A program made the translations under genes and the position numbers. The notes under the pieces are model-generated. The model had not been told where the DNA came from. It searched no databases and saw only the letters and a program-made list of their open reading frames with translations. Positions 48,848 to 61,653 of a stretch of 64,000 nucleotides of DNA are shown one piece after another. The first letter of the stretch is position 1, and each line of letters opens with the position of its first letter. This DNA is from Nepenthes gracilis (Eukaryota > Streptophyta > Magnoliopsida > Caryophyllales > Nepenthaceae): assembly GCA_033239525.1 (NCBI GenBank), contig BSYO01000004.1, forward strand, positions 8,027,410 through 8,091,409, in the 5' to 3' direction.

Positions 48848-51800
48848 TGTTAAATTTTGGATCTCTCACTTGTAAATTAGGCATCTATTGAAAGTATTAT
48901 TTTTCACTTTTGAAATGGTCATGTATTTTCGAGCGAGGTACGCTCGAGCAATATTATTTATTAGAGGTTCACTCAAGATTAATTCAAACAAAAGTTATTT
49001 TTAGCGGATCAGATTAAATAGTACTTAATAGGTGCACAATATATGCAAGTGCACATTTAGAATAGAATTGGCACGTTTGATGTGTGCTTAAAAGGCGCTT
49101 ATATAAAATTTGTTTCAACTTTTCACGCTTAATACGCACTTGAAGAGTGCACTTGAAAGGTGCACGTGTGTCCCCTGGAATATAAAGTATCTTAATAAAA
49201 TTTTAGGTAAGCTTTCTAATATCATTTGACATAAGAGATACCGTATGAAGAGAAATAATAGATAAAAAAGAGAATATTAAGATGGTTAGTATCTAATTGA
49301 GATCTGATTTGAGTTATATCATTCGTCAAATTCAATCATATTACTCTAATCTTATTTTTAAAATGTATTACCATTTTCATTGCCTAGTTTTTCAGTTTAT
49401 TCTCCTTTATTGGGTTTCTAAGTGTTAAGATTATTTTCCATTGGTCATTTACACAGGGTTATTATGAAGGGATTTTGGATGGGATTATATATATATGTAT
49501 ATGGGTTATTATAAAGAGATCTTGGATAGAGTTATATATATACATGCATGTATATACATGCATACATATATATATATATATAGTAAACTTTTTAAAAATT
49601 TATTTCATAATTTTTTTTTTAATTGAAAAGAATTTTTTATACTAAATATTATTATGTAACTTTATTTAGTTGATTACATGATTATTGTTTCTTGTGCTTA
49701 TACGATGTTTCATAGGCAATGATTGATAAAGAGATTTAGGTTTATTCTTGTTGCACTTATTGTGATTGGACTTTGTAAATCCCAACAAGTGGTGTAGGAG
49801 TATAGGTTTTCTTGGTGTTTGAAAACTACAATTTGATAGTATTGATGTCGGAGGGTTTGCCATTTCATATTGAGCAATTTAACAGGTGAAATAATATAAT
49901 TCTTTAATAAGGAGCGTGGATCATTTTGACCTGTAAAGAAATGATCAAAGTATTAAAAAATCGGAGGACAAGCTAAAAATGATGAAAAATGATGAGTAGT
50001 AAGACATGAGAAATCTTACTAATTGTACGATTAAATTATATCTTATAAACAATACTCTTCAAAGAGTTATCGGTTTGTTGGATCCAATGAAAGTTTCTAT
50101 AAAACTTGAAGGTTAGTACAATTCCAAGTCCCTGACATTAAGATGGCCTGTGAAAAAGCTATTCTATGTCCTTTAATTATCGAAAACAGAAATATTTGAA
50201 AAACACTTGAATGAGTTCAATCGTATTTTAATGAAAATATCGACACTTGATGAAAAAATTAAGAACGAAGATAAAATATTAGTATTGCTGACTTAATTAT
50301 TGGCTTTATACGATCACATTATTATGACACTAGTGTTCAGGAAGGACACGCTCAATCTTAGTAATGTCCTTACTTTTTTGCTTATAAATGAATGTCAGTA
50401 GAAGGAAAAGTGATGGGGCTTCGGGGGAGTTGAGTATATTAGTATCCACTAAGAGTCAAGGCATAAAAGATCAAGGTAGAGAGGCAATAAATTGGAAAGG
50501 AGTTACAATCGATCCAAACGTGAGGACATTGAGTACTATTATTATAACAAGAAAGATTATATAAAATGAAATTATTTTAAGAAAAAGTAGAAGAAAGATA
50601 GTCATAACGAGTATCAAAAGATGAGAGATCATAACCGTAATAGTTAGACCTTTAAAACTACCTATAGAGATCTTTTTGTCATTGACGTGAGGAAAACATA
50701 GAATTTCATAGGCGACGAAATAAGTTGGATAATAGATAACAGATCATTACTCTAAGCAATCTTGAAAAAGTCTTTATTTATCTCCTATATACCCGGGGAC
50801 TATGAGTTATTACTAATGAAAAATGATGGCTCGTCGAGGGTAATTGACATTAGAGACATTAATTTACAAATAAGCAAAGAGGCAAAACTCATGTTAAAGG
50901 GTATGTGAAATGTTTCGAATGTTTACTTAGCTTCAATTTCAATTGTTATACTTAACGAGATGGGTTTTAACATGATGTTTGGATAGGGCCAATAAAAGCT
51001 TAATAAAGACTCCTTAGTTGTGGTAAGAGAAAGTAAGTTTTAAAGTTGGCACTTGGGGGAGGCTTCGATTGCCAAGGACGAAGCCAAAGTAACCAATGGG
51101 TGACTTAATCAATATAGCTAGTGGGTGCCAAGGAGGAGAGTAAAAAAACAAAAACAACCCAACTATAGTAAAGACATTGAAAAATAGTAATACTCTTAAG
51201 CATTTTAGTGGAGCAAAAGTGAAAGCGGATGTCGTATAAGCTTACAGAGTTCAATGCTGGAATTCCCTTAAAAAGGAAGTTGCCAACAAGGAAGAGATGA
51301 CAACGGCTCATTGGATAGGTGAGATTCCTTTATAAGGTTATGAGGAAAAATTTGTTGGTTTTTATATCACTCTTTTATAAGTCTCACACTCATTAGAAGC
51401 GTTATTTTTTATTTTCATAGTTGTTAAGGTTTTTAACATCAAATTCGCTTGAGCAATACTATTTATTTGAGGTTCACACAAAGTTTACTTAAGATTTGTT
51501 CGAGCGAAGGCTATTTCCAATAAATTAGAACTAATAGTGTCCGATAGGCACACGATGGGATAAAATTGACTCGCCTAAGACCCACCCAAATGATGCTCGT
51601 GGATGACTTGTTACTGCTTCTCATGCCTAAAAGGTGTACATGCATTGCCAGGAATATAACATGTCCTAGTTCAATTTTAGATAAGGTTTTTTATATCATT
51701 TGGCATAAATAGCACCACATGAAGAGAAAAAAAAAAATAAAAGAAAATAGAATCAGCATCTAATTAAAATCTGATTTAAATTCTACTGTTTGTTAGACTC

Positions 51801-52174
51801 AAATGAGTTACTCTAATATTGTTTTTTGAGACATGTTACTATTTTGGTTGCTCAAATTTCCAATATATTATCCTCTAGTGGATTTCTAGGTGTTGAAACA
51901 GTTTTCAATCGATCACTAATACGGGATCATTCTAAAGGGATATCGAAAAGGGTTATATTTATAATTGACACTTTTACAATATATTTTTCAGAATTTATTC
52001 TATAATTTTTTTCTTAATTAAAAAAAATTTTCACGCTAAATATTATATTACAACTTTATATGATTAGTTTAGCGATTATTGTTCCTCGTCAACGTAGTGG
52101 CCCAATGATTGACTAAGAAATTCAAATTCATTTCCATTGCATTGATTACGTGCAAATTATTGTGAATTCCAACA
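48848..52174 (+). mobile_element. Decayed copia retrotransposon, family B
   Basis: LTRs at 48848-49787 (940 bp) and 51353-52174 (822 bp) start TGTTAAATTT and TGTTGGTTTT and end CCCAACA and TCCAACA. Exact CAATT target duplications lie at 48843-48847 and 52175-52179. A degraded Met-tRNA primer site (TGGTGTAGGAG) starts two bases after the 5' LTR. The LTRs differ heavily, so insertion is old. Only gag and the beginning of pol remain inside. Confidence 0.85.
49865..50975 (+). pseudogene. Copia gag-protease remnant
   Basis: Broken frames follow copia order. The capsid region reads FNRILMKISTLDEKIKNEDK near 50214-50275, a stop interrupts it, then ALYDHIIMTLVFRKD follows. A ruined zinc knuckle lies near 50530-50570, where two Cys have become Tyr. 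A protease-like SWIIDNRS lies near 50725-50750, with D kept but SG lost. A stretch like the gag-pre-integrase region comes next (SNVYLASISIVILNEMGFN, about 50915-50971). No integrase core or reverse transcriptase is present. Not functional. Confidence 0.75.
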
Positions 52175-53319
52175 CAATTTTTGCCCTTTGAATGGAAGCC
52201 GCCATGCCCTACAGAACTTTCAACATTTCAGCTCCCTGGGCATGACTAAATGGACTGTTTTATTTTTGAATGAGCTGTGAGTTTCAAGTTCTTTTCCCAT
52301 TAAGAATAATCAGAAAAGGAGAAAGGCCCTGAGTTTGCAAATGTTCCTCCTTTTTCTAGTTTTTAATTCTTTTTTTGGTAGGTTTAGCTATGCAAGAAGT
52401 CAGCCCAACTGTAATCTTCCCCTATAATTCTAAGGGTTAATAATTTTTCATGATAATTTAGATGATCAAGATTATATCTAAATTATCATAATAAAATTCT
52501 TGCCATTAAAAATCTGCTGCCATCTTCTTCCTCAATATTGCTTGTGCAACAGTTGACATCCATCAACATCTATCCCAGCAGCACAAATTCAAGCCTGAGA
52601 AGCATTCCTTCGAGTAGAGCAGCCACAAAACACTGTAAATCACATATCTCTAAACAGAAGAAACGAGATTTAACACCATGACTAGAAATACATCAAAAAT
52701 TACAAATGATGAGACGAAATCTGACATGGCCCCATTTGCTAAATGGCACCGGTTACATAACTAAGATGTCTGTACACAGATACGACCCCCAAGAAGATAA
52801 GAATTACCCATTAGAAAATTCAGCAGTACCTAAAAGGTAACCATTTTTTTTAATATTTAGGCTTCAAATCCTCAACAAAATTGCCTCAAAGAAAAGGTTT
52901 TGAGGAGTCTCCAACCGACATCGACATGCAATTACTCAAATGTCATCGGAAAAATCCTCACGAATATTCTCACAAATTTTCTACAAAACTCATATTATAG
53001 GACTTCAGATGTTGATTTTGACGTGACATTTCATCATTTCGTTCATTTTTTTGTGTAGATAATAATATCAAATTGACTAAAGTATTATTTGGAAAGTTCC
53101 ATTATAATAAAATAAAGTGGAGTTCAATATGCTTGGAACGTTGATTTTGACGAGTTAAACTTAATAAAAATTATATTAACAGATCAAATTTGGGTAAGGA
53201 AATACAGCTTTTTTAACTGATAAATGAGCAAATTAATTCTTATAGCCACGGATCTCAATTCACTCTGTACCCGAGGGCCAACACAAACAAAGGCGGAATT
53301 GTAATTCCACCTTGCTGAA
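52175..53319. other. Intergenic, between the copia element and NDUFS4
   Basis: The first part is the displaced 3' flank of the WLIM1-type gene (the target site was split by the retrotransposon). A short perfect hairpin lies at 52450-52489. No gene is supported. Confidence 0.5.
52450..52489. repeat. Perfect short inverted repeat
   Basis: ATGATAATTTAGAT (52450-52463) and its exact reverse complement (52476-52489) are separated by 12 bases. It could be a tiny MITE or a chance AT-rich palindrome. Confidence 0.6.
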
Positions 53320-53430
53320 GGCCCAAGGGTGTCTGTACTTGAAGCCCAGTAGTTTAGGCCCAGTTATTGAGGCCCAGCCCAATATATGCAGTTCAGCTGT
53401 GGGCTTTCAGAAGTCCGGATGGGCTGGGCC
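53320..53430 (+). promoter_or_regulatory. Cluster of eight site II (TGGGCY) elements
   Basis: Motifs, counting both orientations, lie at 53320-53325, 53343-53348, 53357-53362, 53371-53376, 53376-53381, 53400-53405, 53420-53425 and 53425-53430. Site II elements are known binding sites of TCP factors and are enriched in promoters of plant nuclear genes for respiratory-chain and ribosomal proteins. The cluster is 150-260 bp upstream of the NDUFS4 start codon, as expected for such promoters. Confidence 0.7.
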
Positions 53431-53576
53431 GATGGCTGAGGATGGACATCCTCGTCGAGGATAGAAACCTTCGGTGGTGATGGAATATGAATCTCACTTC
53501 ATCCAAATTTTGCGCAAAAACTGAGTTTTACACAGATTAATAAAGGAAGACGTTCCAAAAGCTTCTGCTGAGAGCT

Positions 53577-56500
53577 ATGTCAATGTCTTTGCAAAGAGGA
53601 GGCATGCGACTAGCGCATGCTGGGCGATCTGCAATTCTGTCATCGAGATCGTTCTCGTCGGACGCTTTGATCGAGGTCAAACCCGGCCAGGTTGGCATAG
53701 TATCTGGAATCCCCGAAGAACATCTTCGCAGAAGAGTATGTTTCTTAGGATGATCTAATTATTTTTCCTTTTAATTTCTACCATGAAATAGATCAATAAT
53801 CGTTGCTTTTAACTTCTCTGTCTGTCTCTTTTCACTCAAATCGGCTTTATGGAAGCTTGTGTGAAATTTTTTTGAAGGAAGACAAATTCTCCACAACTTT
53901 GAACATTCCGAATGATTCATTGTGGTTAATGAGCAACCAAATGCTGTTTTATATTTGGAACTCTTGGGCGGTTATAAATATACTTAATCCATTGGTGTAA
54001 TTTTAACCTAGTAAGTTATCACTCAATATTTATATGAGGCAATAGGGTTTTAGAGCTATCGGAATTGAAAGACTATCCATTGTTGCTGCGCAAGGAGCAC
54101 CAAATTTATATTTAAAATGCTTCGCACTTGAACTGGCTAGTATAAGAATCGAGAAAATCTTAACTTGTCATTGCATTGTAAGTTTAAGGTTAAGTATCGG
54201 TGTCAGAAATTTGAGTATACTAGACTTTAAAATGGGCTTCCTATGCTCGGATAGGACTCTCTGCGGTATTTATGACGGAGGATTTTCCATCAATCCTGAT
54301 TCAGTTTAATTGTTAATCTTATTGACATGTCAGGAATGCTTGGTGTGGGGTGGGGGTGCTTGTTGATTATATATGTTTGTGTATGTTGGAGAACACTTCC
54401 ATCCTGCCACAATGGGCATATGTTATGGTGGTTTTAGCTGATTCCTTTTGATAGTTAAAGGAGCTACATTGTGCACTATATTTTGCACAATGCTTGAAAC
54501 GATCTTCAGTAACTCCAGAAAGATCATTTGACAGAGATTAGTGTTGCTTACAGCAAGCATAATGCATAAATAGGATCCATTTTATTGACAATTTAGTTAG
54601 GCTACATTTGGTCGAATGTGAAGTAAAGACTATGTAATGTAATGAGTATAATGTGATCCATATCATGATGTTTGTGAAATGCTAATAGCATTGACATGCT
54701 TCGTTGGTGCAAAATAACTAGGTTGAAATGCATTCCTAATTGCAAAACTGTTGTTTGATTGGAATTAGTTATAAGCAATGTAATTTGCAGATAATCAACA
54801 ATAGAACCATATCCATCTTGAAAAATGAGTATGAAAAACAAGGGAATAAGAGAATTGAAGCTTAAAGAGGAAGTTGGATATAAAAGTTAATATAAAGAAA
54901 GAATTGAAATGTGATGTAATGCTCATGCAACTAGTAGGAAGCATGGGATATAGATATGACACAGTACTGAAAAATAAACGTTATTTTTCCAAAAGTTAGG
55001 ACACAACATATTTGGAATATGTTAACTAAAATTTATAATTTTTATCATTAAGATAATAAATTTATCAAACAATAGTATTTTTTCGTGAATTATCCATCCA
55101 TACTTTGTAATTTCTGATTGCCCAAGATATTTTGTTTTAAGAAAAAATTTTAACCAAGCAATTTACTAAAGAAAAAAGAATCAGGGCCATTGGAAAAAAG
55201 TACTTATTGTTCACAACCAATAAAAAAAAGAAAAAAAATAGAATAAAAAATAAATTTAGAGTCAGGGTTTGTTAGCATTTCCAGCAAATGAAATTAAAAC
55301 TGAAAAAGGGAGCCAATCAACCAAGCACCCAACTGTAATTTAATAGGTAGAGATAGGACAGAAGATATCGATTAAAGCCTCATTTCCAACCAAAGAGATG
55401 AAAGTGCTATGGAAAAAATAAGCAAATGCAACAATTATTTATGCAATAATTTAACAACATAGTTACAGCACGAATATAGTAATGATTCAACATCAATAGA
55501 GTTAGGGTATACACTAAAAAACATTCGCAACAATGTAGAAAAAGAGAATGAAAAATGAACCTATGGCTCTGTTTAGAACACAAAAAGGAATAAAGTTAAT
55601 CATAAGATCACAAACAGAGAACTAGGCAACTAGCGAATATCTATCACTGACGATCCTTGTGATCTCGCATCAGTTTCAGTCTTTTCTTTTCTTTGCCAGG
55701 TACTTCTCTCTCTCTTTGATTGCTTGTGACTGGAAACTAGTGGTGTTTGTCTCTCTTATCAAACCATATTTTTTAAAAAAATTATTTGCTAATTACCAAG
55801 TGGCATCAATGCTTATTTAATTCTTGTCAAATGTGCTGTATTACAGTTTTAGAAATTGAAAATAGCCCAAATGTATCCCAAGTATGTCCTTAACTTGTTT
55901 TAAAGTGGTCCCACCATTTCCAAATTAATAAGTAAAATAAAATATTTAGACATGCAGAGGAGAGTATCTGTCATGTGTTTAAGTCCCAACATGCATTATA
56001 GGGTCCCCAACATACATCACAGAGTGTTTGACATGCATCAAGAGTGACAATGTTGGACACCCACATGCCTCCTTGGAGGAGATATCCGTGCTTCCTAGAA
56101 ATATCTGAATATAATTCTGACACACACCCGCAGAGGGAGTTACAAAATGAGTGTATATGTAGTGTACAGAGAAATTGGACTGTGCATGATGTGTACAGAT
56201 GACAGAGGCTTAATTGTAGAGTGGAAGACAATGTAATGGTCACAAAATGGAGTGTGTATGAAGTGTACAGACAGTTTAGTTGCTAGGAGGAAGACAATGA
56301 AATCGTCATTCAGAGGTATGAACTGGTAAGTCTGGTGAGGTTAAAAGAGGTAATGAGAATTATTGGGAGTCGTTACTGCAACTTCAGTTCCAACCAAACA
56401 TAGTTTTCACATTTACAATGCCGTTTTTACTATATTACAGGATTGTTCAATGAATGTACTGCTAGGAAGAACTATGTGTACACATTAGCAATTTTGGATA

Positions 56501-59500
56501 GTTGAACCAACGGTGGTAACCAGTTTGAAATCTCAGACAGTGTGCTTATATTGACATTCTGTGTTTGATCATAACACTTTTCTTATGATCATACTTATTG
56601 CAGCAAGCCTGCTTCTATGTCTTGTGGAAATTTTCATGTCTTTCCCTTTGCTGGAACTTTAACTTAACAACATTATTTTATTTCCTGAGTAGTAGTTACT
56701 GTTTCTCAATGAGACCAATGGCATATGTTTGCAGGTTGTGATTTACTCACCCTCACGTACTGCATCCCAACAAGGCTCTGGGAAGGTTGGCAAATGGAAA
56801 ATCAACTTCTTATCTACACAGAAGTAAGTCTGTTATTTTTCTTGTCCCTCATACTTAATATAATGAACAGATATTTTCTGTACTGAAAATTTATACACGA
56901 TCCAGAGTTCATTTTCCATTGCTATTGGTTGGATCAAGGTGTAATTGGTAAATGATTCGATATGTGTTTCCCTCAAGCAGGCTGAAAGTAGATAAACTGC
57001 TTGGAAGAAGAGAGGTTATGTGTCAAATTTTCCAAATATTTTATGTGAATTGTGGTGGGTTGTGCTGAAAATATTAAAGTGTTGTCTTTTTAATTGTCCT
57101 TGGCTGAGGTCTCAAAATGGCATTTCCTTTGTTTTCTTCAGCTGAGCATATAAGTGAGTGAACCACCCTCTGGGACTGGTATGGCTTTGAAGCTGGTGTC
57201 TTACCCTTGCAGATAAGGGAGTCTTCCCAAGAGAGGCAGTTCACTAGATGTTGTTTCCTTCCTTGTTGATTTCCAAATGAATTGAATGAGGTATTTGGGT
57301 TTGGCCGAAAGAGCCTTGCTTTTTCTTTGTGAGGGGCACTCCAATTAATGTGGGCTGGTGGGTTGGAAGGTAACCCAACAAGGCAATCATTCTTCTCGAA
57401 TGTAGCTACCTCTTTTAGCGGTAGGTAGCTTTAGTATATAGTAGAAGTAAAGAAAGTTCAGTAGTAGTGGTAGGGATCCTGTCTCTCAACATAGTAGTTG
57501 CTCTTCTCTGTTACATAGGTATAGACGGGGTAGGCAAAACAATCGATAGGACTTTTCTCTAGAATGTTTAGGCCGATTATCTTAAACAGAATTAGTGTTA
57601 TGCCTTTAAAGTTGGTGTTGAAATTCGAAGTGCAGCTGAAAATAGCTTAAAAGCTCATAATGAAGTGAGGAACTGGAAAGCATCATAGCCTGCCCTTGGC
57701 TTTTTTTTTTTTTTTTTTTTTTTTGAATATTTTCAGCCACTACCTGTCAGTATAAATGTTTCTACCCTTTCCTTGTTTCCGGTTTCTTTCCACCCTTTAG
57801 ATATAAATTCTGGGGAAGCTGAGAACTCCGTTTCCACTTTTTTTTTTCCAGTCTTATTGTTGTTGGCCTTTCAGAGATGAGTAGAATACATACGAAGAAG
57901 AAATCTGTTATCGGAAGAGGGTGAAGTGATCTCAAATAATTTTATTTTTCTTAAAGCTTTACTTCTGGTTGTTTTTCATTTGGCATGGGGAAAGGAGGGT
58001 AATAATTTTGTGGGAGAAATAGAAATATAAGGAATCAGTTAATTCTATCTGAATATCCTACCTTTTTGTTCTCTTTTTCTTACTGTTTGTCAAAAACTTT
58101 TCTTACTGTTTGTCAAAATTTTACATTTTGTTTTACTTGTTGGCAGTTATCTCAGTATGACTGGAACGTGCTTTCATGCAACATTGTATATCATGTGTCT
58201 TAGTTTATTGTGGTAAACCAGTGATGGAAAATCCAAAGTTTAATTGTTTTGCAACTTCATTAGGTGGGAAAATCCTCTAATGGGTTGGACATCCACAGGA
58301 GACCCATATGCTAATGTAGGTGATGCAGGACTGACTTTTGATAGTGAAGAGGCAGCTAGGGAATTTGCTGAGAGGCATGGGTGGCAATTTACGGTATGCA
58401 TTGGTTACAAATTTATAAATGCAGGCATGCAATCATCCAGGCTTCATAAACTCCATCATCCGTCCTTTGTGGGCATGTTTTAAATTGTTTAATGAATAAA
58501 AATGTAACCATGTCATATCACCACACACAGTGAATGAATATTGCCACCCTTGGTGGAAATGCAGAGTAGATTTCTTTCCTCCTTTTGATGAATAAAAATT
58601 GGTTAAATTGATTCTGACAAAGAGAAGTTCTTCATTTGGATTTGGAAGCCAGTGAGACCTGTTTCTTTGCTGCTTTTCACAGTCTGCTTATCTACCTGTA
58701 GAATTGCTTGCCATTTTGCTTTGATTTTTGGTATAGTTTGTTGAAAGATTGTCCTTACCAGTACTTCAAAGCAGTTTTGCTTTTTTCCTTTCTGTCTTGT
58801 TGACCTATGTAGTCATCGAAACAATTTATTTTATTATGAATTTGTGAGGTCATTTTCCATCGCTCCAAAGCGCTTATCCCCCCCTCAAAAAACCAAAAAT
58901 AAAAAAGCAAAGCTTCTCTCTAGGCTTTAGTGTTCATTATTTTGTTGCTTAAAGGAATGATAACATTGTAATGTGCTTGGTCCATCTGTTGTTTGGAATA
59001 CTCTATTCATTGTTGGATGCATTTATGACTGATTTGGACATTCATCCTGTTTCTTGCTACTTTTAATCCTCTGTTACCCCCTTCTAAATTTTAATGGAAC
59101 TACTCTGCAGGTAAAGAAACGCCATACACCCCTTTTGAAGGTAGTAATTTCTCTTATCGGCTGCATTTTTATTTAGAAATGAACTTTTCGAGGACTGGTT
59201 TAGAAGTTCCTGGATGTTTCACTTCATCGCATATCATTCTGCTTTTATTACTTGAAGTACGTAAAGCTGCATTTTAAATTTTTGGTACTTAAATGGGTGG
59301 AAAAGCATGACGATGTGATGACAAGTGAATAATATATAACTCTAAAAGATGAAAATTAGAAATGAGAATGCCTTTGATATTGGTTAGAACTAGCATCTAT
59401 AGAAGATAAAATAGAGAATTGACATTTAAGATGGTTGGAAGACCAACAAACATATGTAGGATAGTGTACCATGAAGAAAGTGATTTTATTGAAGTTATAG

Positions 59501-61653
59501 GCAATAAAAAGGACACATGTTGGCCTGGAAAAACTTGGAACGAGGTGTTAAGGAATCGAATATGCTAAAACTTCCCCAACAATGTTCCTGTAAATAATGG
59601 TGGACGCAGAAGTGGATTCATATGACAGACAGTCACATAGTGGGCCTAGAGTTTCCGTACTCGTTTGATATCAGGTGGTTATATATCTCCATCTGAAAAT
59701 GCATTAACAAAAAGAAATTGTTTGAAATTAGGTTTTGTGGTGAGCTGATGAATTTCTAACACTGTTTGATATCTGCAATTTTACTGCATGAAATTGTGTT
59801 AAAGTATGAAAACATGCTTATTTGTAGTTTGTGATTAGTTGGGAAGGTCAAAATGGTGTAAGAGACTACTAATGAACAAATTGCTTAGAAAATTTGGCAG
59901 TATGTAATTATAATTTTTTCAATTGGATTTCTTCAATTTTCCTTTCAAGAGTGCAATGAAGTAAATAACTTCATTTGATTCTTATCTTTATATTTAGAAT
60001 TGTAGAATTTTCTAATAGTCATCATAGGATGTAGATGATTTTTATCTTTATGAAAATGTAAATAACTTTTGGATTTATACTTTTTTTTACATACCTAAAG
60101 GAACAAAAATTATTTGATTGATTTTTCTGATGAAGTGTCTTAAGGGCGTTGGCTAAGATGACAATTTAAGGATGGTATATTCTTGTATTTGCTGAAACCC
60201 ATTTCATGCCCATCACGGTATAGGTTCTGGTAATAAATTTAAGATTATTTTTGCAACATATAATAATGATCAATACCCTTATGACACAAGATCCTTTATT
60301 GACTTTTCCACAGTTTCAGGCTCAGTAGACTTGCTAATTTTACTTTTATACGTGATCTTCATGCAACATTAAACTAATTGTTGTAGAGAAAAAGGCATAA
60401 AGTTCATCTGGTGTGACTTGGGACTCATTGGTGGGGTGCATTTTAAGTTCATTGAGTTGAGGTGATCCCAAGAAATCGAATTCATGGGATTTAAATTTCA
60501 TAGAATTGTGTGTTGTCAAAGACGTTGAATTTCCATGGATGCTGACACTATTCGTGAACTAAGATAAGTTTTTTTTCATGAATTTAAGTGGGTTTGCTTG
60601 ATTCTGAGAGCTATGCTATTTTATAGCTCTAGTAGTAGGTAGAAAGGTAATCATTTTGACATTTGTTTGGGAACATTAGCAATTCCATTCACCTCCCTAT
60701 TCAGTTTTTTATTCTATGTTGTTTAAAGGCACGCCAGGCTCGATGTTCAAATTTTGGCACCTCAACATATCTATGAGTGGCTCATTCTATGAGGCATGCA
60801 CTATTCTTAAGGCTGTGCCTCAAATGCCTTAGGTTTCCTTTTTTTTAACTATATTGCTTCTTTCTAAATTAACCAATATATTTAATTTTTATTTCTAATG
60901 CTAACTTGGCATGTGTAAGATTTAAATTGATGAAAGTTATGAATGACTAAATTAGAAAAATAAATAAGGAGTATGATAATAATATTGAATTTTTATTTGG
61001 GGATATTCTTTTATAAAGGATTATGTATCTAAAATTATTGAAAAAAATAATACTGTATATCAGATTAAATTGAGAAATAGTGTGAACTATAAACAATAAG
61101 TGCCTCTAGCACTACCTTATTAGAGCTTATAAATGGTGAAAATTTTAATTTTTATTTAATTATGATGATAAATAGTAGTCTTTATTGTTAACATCTCAAA
61201 AATACTTTCAAGTTTTATCTCAATAATAATGTGTTTATAATTATTATATTTTATATTGTTAGTTAAACTATGTGTCTGTAATTTTTATCAAAGATAATTT
61301 TTTGTGCTTCATGTTCTATTGTTATTTTTAACTAGTTGAATTCATTATAAAAACACCCTATATGCATATTTTACAGATGAATGCCATACTTTCATCACCG
61401 TTTTGTTTGCTTATTGTACCTAGCTTCAAGGACCCTTTGTGATCTCAAGCCCCTTGTGTCGGTAAATAAAATTGGATTTTTAAGCAACAAAATAAATCAG
61501 GGCGTCGCTAAGTCTTTGCTTCTTTCATTTTAAGCGACCTGAACCCTCTCATGGAAAGGGTGACCCATATAATCTGTCTTTGCTTCCTGATTGCAGCCAA
61601 AGTCATACGCAGACAATTTCAAGTTTAAGGGCGCCCCAGCAGCGGAAGATTAG
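53577..61653 (+). CDS. NDUFS4: NADH dehydrogenase (complex I) 18-kDa subunit, mitochondrial
   Basis: Five exons join to 154 residues: 53577-53735, 56735-56823, 58264-58393, 59111-59140 and 61597-61653, all with GT-AG introns and consistent phases. Residues 1 to about 30 ([19 protein letters not shown] and a Ser/Arg-rich stretch with SRSFSS) look like a mitochondrial presequence. The mature part holds the family core: [65 protein letters not shown], then [10 protein letters not shown] and [11 protein letters not shown]. This is an accessory subunit of the peripheral arm near the NADH-oxidising module. The Arabidopsis homologue (FRO1) is needed for complex I function and for cold-responsive gene expression. 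Length equals the recalled Arabidopsis protein. Introns are large (3.0, 1.4, 0.7 and 2.5 kb) and carry repeats, while the coding exons are intact. Confidence 0.96.
54600..56403. mobile_element. Probable TIR element in NDUFS4 intron 1
   Basis: The left end GGCTACATTTGGTCGAATG and the inverted right end CTATGTTTGGTTGGAACTG are similar inverted termini, and the left flank is TTA (54597-54599) while the right is TTT. This resembles a non-autonomous PIF/Harbinger-like element of 1.8 kb, with one end and its TSD mutated. No transposase was recognised inside. Confidence 0.4.
57701..57724. repeat. Poly(T) run in intron 2
   Basis: 24 consecutive T residues, compatible with a slippage-prone tract or the tail of an antisense retroposon. 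No retroposon body was recognised next to it. Confidence 0.9.
59390..59690 (+). mobile_element. Possible LINE-type remnant in NDUFS4 intron 4
   Basis: A plus-strand frame reads [17 protein letters not shown] and then [14 protein letters not shown], followed by GGRRSGF. The motif resembles the RP-x-KTWxE...RxxWRxRI tail found at the C-terminus of many plant LINE reverse transcriptases. Only this tail-like piece is visible and it contains stops. Confidence 0.35.

Noticed and set aside
60725..60840. Segment resembling a dispersed GGCACGCC...GTGCCTC repeat in NDUFS4 intron 4
   Set aside because: Inverted ends and target site could not be defined, so it was not listed as an element.
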